A stretch of 64,000 nt of DNA from Ephemerocybe angulata. Taxonomy: Eukaryota > Basidiomycota > Agaricomycetes > Agaricales > Psathyrellaceae. The stretch covers positions 186,001 to 250,000 of the forward strand of contig JAACJK010000173.1 in assembly GCA_013368325.1 (NCBI GenBank), given 5' to 3'. How positions within the stretch are numbered: the first letter of the stretch is position 1; every line of letters begins with the position of its first letter. Shown here in pieces: positions 1 through 11,625 of the stretch. The notes beneath the pieces were generated by a model, which worked only from the letters and a program-made list of their open reading frames with translations, did no database searches and was not told the DNA's origin. Position numbers and translations under genes: made by a program.

Positions 1-1490
1 GTATGACTGGTCCAACGAAAGAGTTTAACACAACGCAAGAGATCGTCAACTTGACTGTAACATGTTTCGTCATTGGCTTCGGTATCGGGTAAGTTCACTC
101 ATCTTTACTTACCCTCCACATCTTGACGACTCTCCTAGCCCGATGTTCCTCGCCCCCCTCTCCGAGATCTTCGGCCGCTCCCTCATCTATCGAGTGTCTA
201 TGTTCCTCTTCTTCATCTTCACCCTACCTTCCGCGCTCTCGAAGAACATCGCCACCCTCGTCGTCGCCCGCCAGATTGCGGGTATCGCCGCGAGTGCACC
301 TGTTACGAACGTCGGTGGAAGTATCGCCGATGTCTGGGAGGTCAAGGACCGTGGAGCGCCCATGGCGCTGTTCTCCGGTACCCTTTTCATCGGTCCGTGT
401 CTAGGTCCGATGATCGGCGGCTGGATCGGTCAGCGCGCAGGCTGGCGCTGGATATGTGCGTACCCTTATTCATTCATAGCTATTCGAATAAGCTCACATG
501 TTTAATAGACTGGGTCCTGTTCATCATCGTCGGGGCATGTTGGATCTTCACGTTCTTTATCCCCGAATCCCTTGCCCCTGTCCTCCTGCGCCGGAAGGCC
601 GAGAAGCTCCGCAAGGACACCGGAGACGAGACGTACCAGACCCTGGAGGAACTTGAGCGCCTCCCGTTCACGGAGACGCTGAAAAACGCGCTGTACCGCC
701 CCATCGTGATGTTGTTCACTGAGCCCATCGTCATCTTCATGTCCATCTGTGAGTATCTCTCGTCCCCTTTGTGGATCTACGCTGATACCTTTACAGACCT
801 TTCGTTCATATACAGTCTGCTTTACCTCATGTTCTTCGCCTTCCCCATCGCCTTCGCCGAGATCCGCGGCTGGGGCGACGGTCTCACTGGAATTGCTTTC
901 GTCAGCATCATGGTGCGTGTCGAGGTAGATATCACTTTACCTTCGTGTTAGCTAATCTCCCTTTACAGCTGGGCATCTTCACCGCCGGTCTCTTCGTTCC
1001 CATGAACGAGCGCAAGTACGCTGAAGCCACGAAACACGGCTCGTTCCCCGAAGCTCGCCTCTACCCCATGATGTACGGTGCCTTCGTCATGCCCGCCGCG
1101 CTCTTTATGTTCGCCTTCACTGGTGCCTACCCTTGGGTGCACTGGATTGGCGTGTGCATCGCGTCTTACATCTTCGGCTTCAGCATGATCCTCATCTACG
1201 TCTCCGCCAACTCGTACATCATCGACTCCTATAGCAACTTTGCGGCTACGGCGATGGCGGCGAAGACGCTCATGCGAAGCGAGATTGGCGCGATGGTGCC
1301 CTTGTTTGTGAACCAGATGTTCCATAACATGGGCTTCCAGTACGCAGGGTTGCTCTTGGGGTGCGTGGCGCTTGCGATTGCACCGATGCCTTTCATCTTC
1401 TTCAGGTATGGAGAGAAGATTAGGGCGAAGAGCGCCAGGGCGAGTCAGTTAAAGCGATTTGTACCTGGCGTGGCGGGGGAGAAGGCATAG
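1..1490 (+). CDS. MFS drug/polyamine-type transporter, 5' end missing
   Basis: This is a major facilitator superfamily transporter of the DHA1 (fungal drug or polyamine:H+ antiporter) type, expected in the plasma membrane. The window starts inside the gene, so the N-terminus is absent. Four introns are readable: about 89-138, one starting near 456, one near 749 and one near 912. Spliced, the protein shows the motif-A loop PLSEIFGRSLIYRVSM, the conserved GGSIADVW segment, GPMIGGWIG followed by RAGWRWIYW, then a hydrophilic central loop with KAEKLRKDTGDE and at least six more hydrophobic segments. The NSYIIDSY motif near the C-terminus is typical of the Tpo1/Flu1-like group. It ends at a TAG. 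The substrate cannot be told from sequence. Family assignment is firm. Confidence 0.93.
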
Positions 1491-3212
1491 TTCGCGAAGC
1501 TGATCGTAGGCGATTAATCGGTTGCGGACGACCCAGTCACTGGATCGTCCGGGAGTACGGCGTGGAGGCGGGTGGAGGGTAGTTCTTTGGGGATTGTGTA
1601 GAGGTTGTTATACTTACGCTTTCGGTTACATACCACTAATGCTTTTCTCTTTTTTATTTGTTGACTTGTTTCACTCGCTTGACTTGTCTGCTTCCAATCA
1701 TTCCCGCTGTGTTTTATATCCTCTATATCGCATACCTACCTACCCACCCATGGATCTATTTATCGGTCAATTTACTCATTTTATATGAAGTTTTTTCTGC
1801 CTTTTAGATTTCCTAGGACCCCTTCGAACCCGACTTGAGAGCAAAGCAAAAATAAGCGCCCGAGAGAAGATAAGCGCCTTCAGGAATTTCGTCGATACTA
1901 TGGCAATAGCTACCAGGGAAATGTAAGGTACCCATTTAGAGCCTCACCTCTGAGTGTTATTGCCAGCGGATTCGGTATTTTGAATGGAAAATTTGGGTGG
2001 TGAACCCGAGCTCCGGGAGAGGGCGTAGGGACCGAATGGTTCCCGGGACCAATGTCACTACCAGCGTAGGTCCTTACCGGCTGGTACGTCGGATGTCCAG
2101 AAATAGATAGTACATGGCTCAGATGGAGCCACTTAGTCTTGCGCTACACCTTTGATTACGATGTTAAGACGGGAGCTTCGGGGAGGGACATGAAATTGGT
2201 GTTAAGCTGCAGGATGCAGTGACCCGTGGGTGTGCATGACAGGCGATGCGAGGAGCAGTCCTTCCACACTTGGCATATTTGTAGGCTACTACTCACTCGA
2301 GAATCACGGCAAAGCGTAAGAATGTGGGGAAGTGATCCCGGCGCCTTATTGGTACTACCTCAGGGAAGGACGTCCACCAGAGAACGCCACTTGGTTGCAA
2401 ACAGGCCTCTAATCAGAGGGAAAAGATATTTGCATATGCGCCTCTAACTAGAGGAGTTTGCAAACCGCCTCTAATCTGTAATCCTTTCTGGAGCGCATTG
2501 AGCTATATGACGGAGGCGACTCCAAAGAGATATGGAGAAACAGAGATTTGGTTCACCCAGAAAAATGGTGTACAGCCCATTGTCTCGATGTACATGGAGG
2601 TTAACCTCCGTGGCTATCGCCACATTCCATCAAACGAAACACGGGGCAGGTCAGGGTGTAACGGGGGCCTTCGTGCTATTCTCTACATTTACAATGTTTC
2701 TAAATGGCTCGCCGGATACTGTGGGCCGTAATTTGGCCGTAATGTCATAATATACCTTGAGAACATGATCGGAGGTGCTGCTAAGCACTCAGTACAGGGT
2801 CTTATTCTCGCGTGGTTTTTCCTGTGCACTTCTCAATCCATTCTAAGTCAACCTTCGAGAGTGTCGACGACATGCGGCACTCCGCACCCACAAACATTAC
2901 ACATTTCAGTTGCTCGGTATAACTAACTTCTTCGAAGAACCACAGCCGCTCCGCGAAGAATGCCTTCGTACGACAGGAATAGCCTTGGAATGGCCCTTGG
3001 TCGCCTGATTAAGACACCCGTTGAGACTGAATCGACGAATTATTCTCATTCGAAGATGTCAAGCTCTCATTGGGTCTGGTGAACCTCGGTATTGAGATAG
3101 AAGAAGAAGACTAATGGATTCGGATAATCTTTTACCTCTTTCTATGTAATATGGGGCTTGGACACCATATATCTGCCTCGACCACGGAAGCAGAAAGCAT
3201 ATCATTGTCGCG
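1491..3212. other. Intergenic region without a convincing gene
   Basis: No open frame here has splice structure, composition or motifs of a real gene. It holds the 3' flank of the MFS gene, a pair of TAAGCGCC motifs at 1853-1860 and 1871-1878, and a cluster of short palindromes near 2405-2477. Confidence 0.6.
2405..2477. repeat. Cluster of near-palindromic CCTCTAAT..AGAGG motifs
   Basis: Two near-palindromes, CCTCTAATCAGAGG at 2406-2419 and CCTCTAACTAGAGG at 2441-2454, are followed by a half-site GCCTCTAATCT from 2467. They lie in gene-free DNA. Spacing is about 35 and 26 bp. They could be dyad binding sites or the remains of a palindrome-rich repeat. No function can be assigned. Confidence 0.5.
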
Positions 3213-4548
3213 ATGCTATCGCTCCTTGCGTTAACGGCTCTCGCCGCGCTACCTGCTCAGGCGTTGATTCGATTCCCTTGTGGACAGCTCGTCACAGAAC
3301 GTTTTGACCCGTAAGCACTTGCACCTTCAAATTCTCGTGCATACTTAACTGCTGTCCAGGCTTGTGACGCCTGGTCAAGTTTCACCCCATGTTCACCAGA
3401 TCGTCGGAGGCGTAAGTGATATCCCTTATCGATTTCATCCAGCGCTCAATCGACCCCCGTAGAATGCTTTCAACCTCACAATGCCCGTCGACCTTGACTT
3501 CGAGAAGGTCGCTACCTGCACAACGTGCAAGTTCATTGAAGACAAGTCCAACTACTGGACCGCCGTCCTCTACTTCCGCCACCCCAATGGCTCGTTCATC
3601 CGCGTCCCGCAGCGCCCAGGACACTTCACCGTGAACCCGCCCGAGCGCGGACCCGATGGGGGCATCGTCGTCTACTACATCCAGCCGCCAAACGAGCCGT
3701 CCGTGCGCGCTTTCCCCAAGGGCTTCCGGATGATCACGGGCAACCCCATGCTGCGCGAGCAGAAGTACTTCAGCCCCAGCCCCGACGCGTGGGCGCTAAC
3801 CTTCCGCTGCTGGGAGAAAGACGCAATCACCGAGCCCTTCGGCCCCTCGAACAACTGGAACGCGAGCCCCGGGTCGCCCGTCGACTTCTTCAACCTCCCC
3901 AACAAGAAATGCCCAGGCGGTATCCGCTCGAACATATTCTTCCCGTCGTGCTGGGATGGGAAGAACCTCGATATGCCCGACCATCACTCGCACGTCTCCT
4001 ACCCGCTCGGACCCGTAGGCAACGCTGGGGTGTACCAGATGGAGACGAAGTGCCCTGAGTCGCACCCGGTGAGGCTCCCGACGTTGTTCTACGAGGTTAC
4101 TTGGGATACCACCGTGTTCGACGACCCAGAGCTGTGGCCCACAGATGGAAGCCAACCGTTCACGTTGAGTATGGGCGACCCAACCGGGTATGGACACCAC
4201 GGCGACTACATGTTCGGATGGGAAGGAGACTCTTTGCAGAGGGCGATGGATAATTGCCTCGACTATGCTGGTCACCCTCAGGATTGCACGGAGTTGACGA
4301 TGCAGAGTGACGAGGATATGTATAACTGCAGGGTGCCGTCTCTTGTGGACGAGGTGGTGGAAGGCAAATGTGAGTTCTCGAGCCAGGACGCTCTGTATCG
4401 GCAGAAACCTGATGGTTCCCTTTTAGACCTTCCGGCATTGCCAGGATGTAACCCATTGCAGACCGGACCAGACCCAGCAACTATAGTCCCGGGGTGCACT
4501 GCTGTTTCGACGACTGGAATCGCGAGCTCTACTTCGACCAGCACCTGA
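3213..4548 (+). CDS. Secreted DUF1996 domain protein
   Basis: The start ATG at 3213 opens a signal peptide (MLSLLALTALAALPAQA). Introns at 3311-3359 and 3412-3462 join in phase, giving about 411 residues. The N-terminal motif after the signal, RFDPLVTPGQVSPHVHQIVGG by splicing (exon ends at DP and GG), is the hallmark of DUF1996. Further family marks are the Trp/Cys-rich core CPGGIRSNIFFPSCWDG, the DHHSHVSYP segment and GHHGDYMFGW. The C-terminus is a short Ser/Thr run (TSTST), not a WSC domain. Members are secreted or cell-wall-associated fungal proteins of unknown activity; some occur with WSC carbohydrate-binding modules. The conserved His, Cys and Trp residues suggest an extracellular enzyme or binding role, but that is inference. 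Confidence 0.93.
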
Positions 4549-5901
4549 GCACTTGTAGGAATACCGACCTGCTGTATCATGTATCGTCCAACCAACTGCC
4601 TTCAACATGACTTTAGCCGATCCCATCCTGGGGCGGAAGTGGTATAACAGTGGCGAGGTGGTCCAAATGCTGGGTGTGGGTGAAAGGTTCGATAGATGAC
4701 GGCGTCGGGAGAAGGAAACTTGAAGCCTGTTCCCAGGCTTGCTACATCTGCACATGATGGCATCAATGGATCTAATCTAATCGCTGAGTACAGGCGTCAG
4801 GGAGCGAATGTCACATTCCTAAGGCGTAGATGAACCACGAACTGGCGAACTGGTTGAACGCCAAACGGGGAGGACTAACATGAAGTGGGTAATTTGGAAA
4901 ATGATTCAAGGAATATGCAGCTCGGTCCGGCCATGACTGTAGGCTAGCGCAATGGGGGTAAGCCTGTCGACAAATATACTCTAATCTTGCCCCTATGCCT
5001 GGGCAGTCAGCATCGACTGCCTCTTCCTGGACGGGATGCGCACGCTCAAATCGTCAAACGTGCCGACACAAGTATCGTACTTATTTCGCGTAAGCTTGGA
5101 TGCTGAAGGCTGGAATGCACGTTGCTGATGCCTTCTTCCCAACTTGAATGAGGCGCAATTGGGCTGACGTCAACATCTCCGAGTCATTGCGCGCTGGTCA
5201 AGTACCCGATTCTACTAGTACATACCTTTACCGGATAATACCTCACGCCCAGTGTTATAATGCAAGCAACATCACGTCAAAAAAGGGGGGAAACACAATC
5301 ATGAAAATCAGCCCTTTCAAGTTTTCACGGAGAGCGACTCTAATGTCGCTTGATACTTATGTTGAGGTCCAACCTCAGCTGGGTATACAGTTGTTCTGAT
5401 ATTTATAGCTGACAGCATCGCCCACTGCCTTTTGATTGTTGGGACCTTTAATCATTATTTTCTCGGACCCTCGAACCGGCCAAGGTACGTACTAGGAGAA
5501 GGAAATGATTACTTAGGTTGCTATCTCCCCTACAAGGGCCAGTCTTCTAAGTCGGGCAGAAGGAGCTCGAAGTAATATTCCGGTGTATGATGTGGGTGCA
5601 GAACATGATGATGAGGTACATAACTAGAAGTCTCTCACCGGCTGGGCTGAGAAGTTAGAACGACCCTGAAGTTGCCCTGAAGTGCCCTCGGACGACGCCA
5701 CAACTCGTTCGCAGTGCAACAATCACGATTCACGGGAGTTGCACACTGGTGCCGCGATGATAACCGGCTGTGCCTGGTCCCACTCATATATATATCCGCC
5801 AAAATAGTTGCTCGTCGGTGTTGCGTCGGTGCCCTCCTTGTTCCCTTTCCGAATCCCGGCCCCTTTCAAAATCATTCCTTTGCCTACACTCTTTCACAGT
5901 A
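4549..5901. other. Intergenic region without a convincing gene
   Basis: No supported gene. Short open frames here lack splice signals and recognisable motifs. The end of the stretch contains a TATATATAT tract near 5788, about 110 bp before the next start codon, which may be part of that promoter. Confidence 0.6.
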
Positions 5902-7030
5902 ATGAGGCTCTCCTTCGTCGCTTTCGGCGTTCTTGCCTGCTTTATATCCTGCGTCTCAGCCAAAAACGCAGGGATATGGACAGACGACCAAACATCCGTT
6001 GTACAGCCGCCTGGCTATGTTGACACTGCGCTCTCTCGTCGGGAATATGCACCTTCACCAGCTCCAACGAAGCGGATCACCAATGCGGAACGTCTGCGCA
6101 GGCACCTTCCCCTCCTTCCCCCAACAAGGAGAACTGGCGCTCGTAGGTCCAGTCATTCTCTGTATCGAGATTTGCATTAACTTGTTTGACACAGTGTCAC
6201 CCCGCGCGTCCTGTGTCCCACTTGCCGATGGCAGAGGCACAATTCAAGTTCGTCGAGCGAGTAATGGAAACGTCCTCGGTTACATTCGCAAAGCCTTCGA
6301 CGGCCAAAACAGCTACACTTTTTCCAGCAACGTCTTGGATGCCCTCACCGTCAAACTTTCCTCCACCTCTATCTCAAGTGGGGCGCAGGAGATTTCAGCT
6401 GTGGCAGGACCGGATCCGGCCCACCCCTTGATTGGCGCCGTTGGAGGGTCTGGGGGCTACAACTTCAACCCAGGCCAGCTCGGGCACGTCTCTCGATCGT
6501 CATATTCCACCTTTGATCTTGCTCACGCCTGTTTGTTTTCACCTCTAGGTACGCCTACCTGTCTGGGACTGGTCACAGTGAGCTTTAGTCGTTCATCGTG
6601 CAAAACTACGTCCTCATACTCTTATTTCTAGCCCCCGCAAACTCCCCGCCATCGTCCACGGCTGGGCACTCTATTCAATCACTCGGGTATAACGCACCTG
6701 CGGAGTCAACCATCTGGTTCGTTGACTGCTTGACTCTCGACATCACTGCTCAATGGACAAACGCCGACGGCTGTGCGTACTGAACACTCTCAAGAAGTCC
6801 CACTGTCATCTAACATTCCTCACAACAGCCCGACCAGCCACGTCGCTCTTCTACGACCCTCCCGTTGACTTTGTTGGACTGATAGGAGATTTCAACAAGT
6901 TTGTTTCGACGTTCCCCGGCGAGGGCGCTTATCTAGTCGTGCGTCTTTCTTTCATGTGAACGCGCGCCGTGGCGCATGTTAATCTAAAATTCCTCTGCAG
7001 ACCCTTCACTTCATTCCCGCCGGTATCTAG
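5902..7030 (+). CDS. Secreted uncharacterised Agaricomycete protein, multi-exon
   Basis: ATG at 5902 begins a signal peptide (MRLSFVAFGVLACFISCVSA). The next segment has an RITNAERLRRHLPLLPP motif, often found after the signal peptide in a family of uncharacterised secreted proteins of Agaricomycetes. Five introns are needed: one from about 6149 into the 6190s, 6484-6548, 6578-6631, 6773-6828 and 6940-7000. The spliced product continues through GPDPAHPLIGAVGG, NPGQLGYAYLSGTGH, LDITAQWTNADG and SLFYDPPVDFVGLIGDF, and ends TLHFIPAGI. The intron at 6484 has a GC-AG boundary (GG|GCACGT), the only donor that keeps the frame into GYAYLSGTGH. No catalytic motif is recognised. The function is unknown; the secreted location is supported. 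Confidence 0.85.
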
Positions 7031-7890
7031 AATTCACCACCTGCTGCACGTCCACCAGGGTCTAGGACGATGGACACGCTTCATATATAGTTTCAATGGA
7101 CATCTACCTGCGTTGTATATACCCCTTTCGCACTGTGCTTACTGTGCTACGTCTGTAAGCTAGTGTAAGCTATGCTCTCTTGTGCCAGGAAGTGGACTAG
7201 CTGCCTCGCGTGTTTGCCTGGAGCCTCGCAAATATCTAGGATGTCCCGGCTACCCAGTGTCGATCTGCTTCTCGGTCGCGCTCCAATACTAATACCAGCC
7301 CCTTCCACGGGTTAAGAAGTCTTCTCCCGATGATTTACCGTGGTTAATCTACGATCGTCAGTGAGCCAAAGCCTATTAATTAACTTCCACCGAGGATACA
7401 CTCGAGAGACTCATATATTTAGGGTGAGGAGACCCACTCCGCTTAGAACGACAAATCATTGGATAAGAAGCTGAATTTAACAGCCTCAAACACTGCAAGT
7501 TCTGTACACCGGTCGGCTCCAAGAGGACACTTACTCTAGGTGCACCCTCTTCTTACATCCCAAGGTCCCTTTGAGTGTACATAATGGCGACCATTTAGAC
7601 AGCGAGAGATTCTACTCCAGGCTTGATGCGCTATTCCTGCTTAAAATATCTGAATTACACGCCTAAGGAACTTGAACATTGCCAATGCGTGTCGACTCTT
7701 TCCGCTAATCAATGTGACAAGATGGCATGTGTGACTGACTTTCGGCCTTCATCCCCGTCTCCTAGTTCTTTAAGCTGTCACATCAGCGGGAACCCGGGAG
7801 TAGGAAAAAAGTGGTACATGTAACCAAAGGGACTTGCCTTAAGTACCAGAGCATCGACCACCCTGCCTACCACCATCTCACAGCTCAGAA
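7031..7890. other. Intergenic region without a convincing gene
   Basis: Short frames only. No splice structure, RNA gene or clear repeat was found. Confidence 0.55.
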
Positions 7891-8688
7891 ATGTATCGTA
7901 TTCCACCTTCACCAACTCCGATATCGTCTAGCGAGAATAACTCGCAGAGCCAACGGGAGCGAGTCGGCTTCTCGTGCTCTAGCGTCAGTATGGATTCAAA
8001 TGCCTCTGAGCTGGCCGACCAGGTACGTGCCCGAGCTTAAAGACGGGTGCACATCCTCTATAAGTGACTCACTCTCACACCCATAGCATCCTGCCGGCAC
8101 CAACGTTCAGCACCTTAATCGCCAGAGGAACCCCAACCAACACCCGCCTGCTCTCCGCCGTGATAATGTCGATTTCCAGCAGGCCCACAATGGGCGTCGA
8201 TGCACAATCCTGGGGTGCCCCAAGTGCTGGGTGCTATTGCCAAGTAGCACAACATCAGTTCTTCCGTCACAAGTGCCAGCTTCCAGACCTCCAGCGGTGA
8301 ACTCTACCGCTCGTCCTGAAGCCTTCGTCGCGCAAGTTCCCAGCCTGGTCCCCAGTCCAACCACGCCAGTTCCCCTTCCAGAAGAAGATGAAGCCCTATT
8401 CGAGTGCATGCTCAAGGATTACGACGACGCCTGGGGTGCAATTGAGGCTCATGCCGAGCAATTCTCCGCATTGGGTCGCAACCTCAAAACTTGCGCCCAA
8501 CGCATCTGTGCCCTTCAACAATTCTATATTGACCACGGAGACATGGATCTCGCAGCAGCTATTGAGCCAATTGTGGCAATTGGTACGTGTCTCTCCTCAT
8601 TGAATCGTCTTATCTCGTACTGACTCGTCCCAAAGTGAGGCGCAAGTCTCCAGAGGTCGCTATGGACAACGTCCCCGCCAGGGCCTAG
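7891..8688 (+). CDS. Small hypothetical protein with C-x4-C-x2-C motif and helical C-terminus
   Basis: A three-exon model fits: ATG at 7891, introns 8023-8086 and 8583-8635, stop at 8688, all in phase with GT-AG ends. The product is about 226 residues. It has a Ser/Gln-rich N-terminus (NNSQSQRERVGFSCSS), an Asn/His/Arg-rich segment, the short cysteine motif CTILGCPKCWVLLP, a Pro/Ser/Thr-rich linker, and a helical region with YDDAWGAIEAHAEQFSALG and LQQFYIDHGDMDLAAAIEP. There is no signal peptide. The cysteine motif may bind a metal but is too short to name a finger type. No family is recognised. Consistent phase over three exons and 130 open codons in exon 2 support a real gene. Confidence 0.55.
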
Positions 8689-9261
8689 AGTATGTCTTGT
8701 GTCATGGCCAAAACGGCGTGTTCAGTTGTAGAATGGAGTTATCCAGCATGTAAATTTTGTACCTGGCTACTAGTACCATAGACAGAAACAATATTTTCAC
8801 TTGACTTCGACATAGGGCTCTCAGTTTGGGCGCTTAACCTTGGTCCGAGGACTCCGGGGTCCCTTCCGAGCGGAGCTTGAAATAGCGATGGCCAAAGTTC
8901 GGGCAGGCGCGCGCCGCATGGACAAGTTTGTTCTGTTTCTCCACCATGCCCGAGCCAGTTCAGGTTTTGGAAGTCGCTCTACTACTGATCTCAGCCACCG
9001 CTCGGCAGAGTATACTGTCAATTGCGGATTCTCGTGGAGTCAATAAGCCCCTAAACACCTTGAATGCGATCTAGGACTCAGCAAGACGAACACGCCGCAG
9101 CTAGAACGCAGTCTTCGACAGTTTATCAGCTTCTAGGGTCATGGACACCTAGGAGATCGCCGCAGGCTACTTCGATCAAAGCGTTGGGCTTAAAAGACCC
9201 CAAGAAGACCTGGGGTTCGCAGTAAACCTCTCGAGCGACCCCCAGAACGCCCCTGACAAGA
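8689..9261. other. Intergenic region, promoter side of the aldehyde dehydrogenase
   Basis: Nothing coding is supported. It separates the small hypothetical gene from the aldehyde dehydrogenase start. Confidence 0.5.
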
Positions 9262-11430
9262 ATGCCCACTCACCTCTCATATGAGTTCAATACCCCTGTA
9301 TACAAGGGCTCTACCTCATTCGAAACAGGACTCTTCATCGATGGGAAGTTCGTTGACGGGTCTACAGGGTCCACCATCGAGTTCGTGTCTGTCAATCTCC
9401 TCCAGTCGTTATTCGCTGACGATGAGGGTCCATAGCGTTATCAATCCAGGTAAGAATGCATTCGCCCTCGTTAAGTCTCGTGCAGCGCTAAACAATCTCG
9501 CACTTATGTAGCGACCGAGCATATTATCACTTCCGTGTCCGAAGGTACCACAGACGATGTCGACGCTGCTGTCGCGGCCGCGCAGCGGGCATACGACACC
9601 GTCTGGGGTCTTAATGCATCTGGACTGGCCCGCTCCAACTTACTCTGGAAGCTAGCGCAGGCTATGGAAGCACACGCAGATGAACTCTCGGCGATTGAGG
9701 TTCTGGACAATGGTTAGCATCCTCGTACATACCGGGATGAAATCTGAATAACTGGAGAGTAGGGAAGACCTTTGGGTGGGCCTCTAGCACTGACGTGGCG
9801 CTTTCCATAAACGTCGTCAAGTACTATGCTGGATGGGCTGATAAACTGACTGGGCAGACTCTCGAGGTAAGTCTATCCGCTTCCATGCTGAACTGTATCA
9901 TGAAACTCTCAGCAGACAGATTCGAAGTTGCTGGCGTACACTCGCCATGAGCCTATCGGAGTTGTAGGGCAAATAATTCCCTGTAAGTTCGGACATCCTA
10001 CCTGAGCGTCGAATGCTAACCAAGTGAGATTCTGCCAACAGGGAACTTTCCTCGTGAGTTGTATCGTTCATAAGTACAGAAGCTTATGAACTAACCGTTC
10101 CAGTCCTCATGTTTGTGTGGAAGATTGCCCCAGGTAAGCATCTCTCACTGATGTTCTTTCTATGCCGAACTTCGCATTGACGTCGTGATCAAGCTCTTGC
10201 AACAGGAAACACAATCGTCCTTAAGCCCTCAGAGTTTACGCCCCTCACCGCGCTACGCATGTGCACGCTCATCAACGAGTCTGGGTTTCCACCAGGCGTC
10301 GTCAACGTTGTCACTGGGTACGGCCACACCGTCGGCGTGGCTATCTCCTCGCACATGGCGATTCAGAAGGTTGCGTTTACGGGAAGCACGCTTGTAGGGC
10401 GAAAGATCATGGAAGCGGCGGCGCGAAGCAATTTGAAGGCTGTCACGCTCGAGCTAGGCGGGAAGAGCCCGAATATCATCTTTGACGATGCAGATTTGGA
10501 ACAGGCTGTCAAGTGGGCTGCACACGGACTTTTGTAAGTGCCCGACCCAAATGGTGATGTTATCGACTGACGACAAGTCATATTGGATCTAGCTGGAACC
10601 ATGGCCAAGCGTGCTGCGCTGGTTCCCGTATCTTCGTTCAATCAGGTGCCTACGACTCGTTCCTCGAAAGATTCACAGAGAAGGCGAAGCAAATCAAGGT
10701 CGGCGATCCTTTCGATAAAGGGGTCGACCAAGGGCCCCAGATCTCCCAAATTCAATTCGACGTAGGTTCAAGTGACAATGCTGGTATGCACCATAGGCTA
10801 ACTATGGATTCTAGCGAGTCATGGGGTACATTGAATCTGGAAAGAACGACGGTGCAAAGATACACCTCGGCGGCGGAAGGGTCGGAAATGAAGGCTATTA
10901 CATCGAGCCTACGATCTTCGTCGATGCCAAGCCCGAGATGCGTATCGTTAAGGAGGAGATCTTTGGCCCCGTCGGCGTTGTTATTCGGTTCGAGGATGAA
11001 GAAGGTGTGTCTCGCTTCCTATACCGCTGATGGTTCTTCGGTCTCCTAACGCTCACCGCTCCCAGATGTTATCCGACAAGCTAACGATACAAGTGCGTCC
11101 ACGAACTCTTTCTTGCCGCGAGCCCCTTTTCATGGCCATTCGTAGTGTATGGGCTCGCCGCCGCCGTATTCAGCAAGGACATAAACCGGGCAATCGAAAC
11201 TGCTCATAAACTGAAGACAGGAACCGTCTGGGTGAACTGCTATAACAACTTCCACCCCGGGATACCATTCGGTGGCTTCAAGCAGTCTGGAATCGGCCGG
11301 GAGATGGGCGAATATGCGCTGCACCAGTATGTTAATATCCTCGTCACGGCATTGTTGTTTACACTAATCTCGAATAAATAGCTACACTAACGTGAAGGCG
11401 GTTCATATTAACCTTGGGAATGTGTTATAA
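9262..11430 (+). CDS. NAD(P)-dependent aldehyde dehydrogenase
   Basis: This is a class 1/2-type aldehyde dehydrogenase that oxidises aldehydes to carboxylic acids with NAD(P)+. It is probably cytosolic, as no targeting signal is evident. The start [16 protein letters not shown] leads into [10 protein letters not shown]. About 12 introns can be placed. The spliced product contains [18 protein letters not shown] (with the oxyanion-site Asn), [21 protein letters not shown], the general-base motif [11 protein letters not shown], the nucleophile motif GQACCAGSR (first Cys of the pair), EEIFGPV, and the C-terminal [17 protein letters not shown], ending [12 protein letters not shown]. The codons around the WNFP motif lie on a 12-nt microexon at 10042-10053. 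The length of about 500 residues matches the family. The exact substrate is unknown. Confidence 0.95.
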
Positions 11431-11625
11431 TAATATAGCTATAGCCTGTGGTCCGAAGTCCCGGGTAGGGAAGGTAACGATGGGACGGCCTAAACGAGAT
11501 AAGTAAACACATGCCTCCCGAACATGAGATACTCGTGCATGTTCTCTCCATGCATGAATGCAGTAACTCTCGGATCCCCTCATACATGCTAGGAGTCGTT
11601 GGGAATGGAACCCGACGACTGACTT

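Noticed and set aside
3675..4275. Antisense frames within the DUF1996 gene
   Set aside because: Shadows of a GC-rich coding exon.
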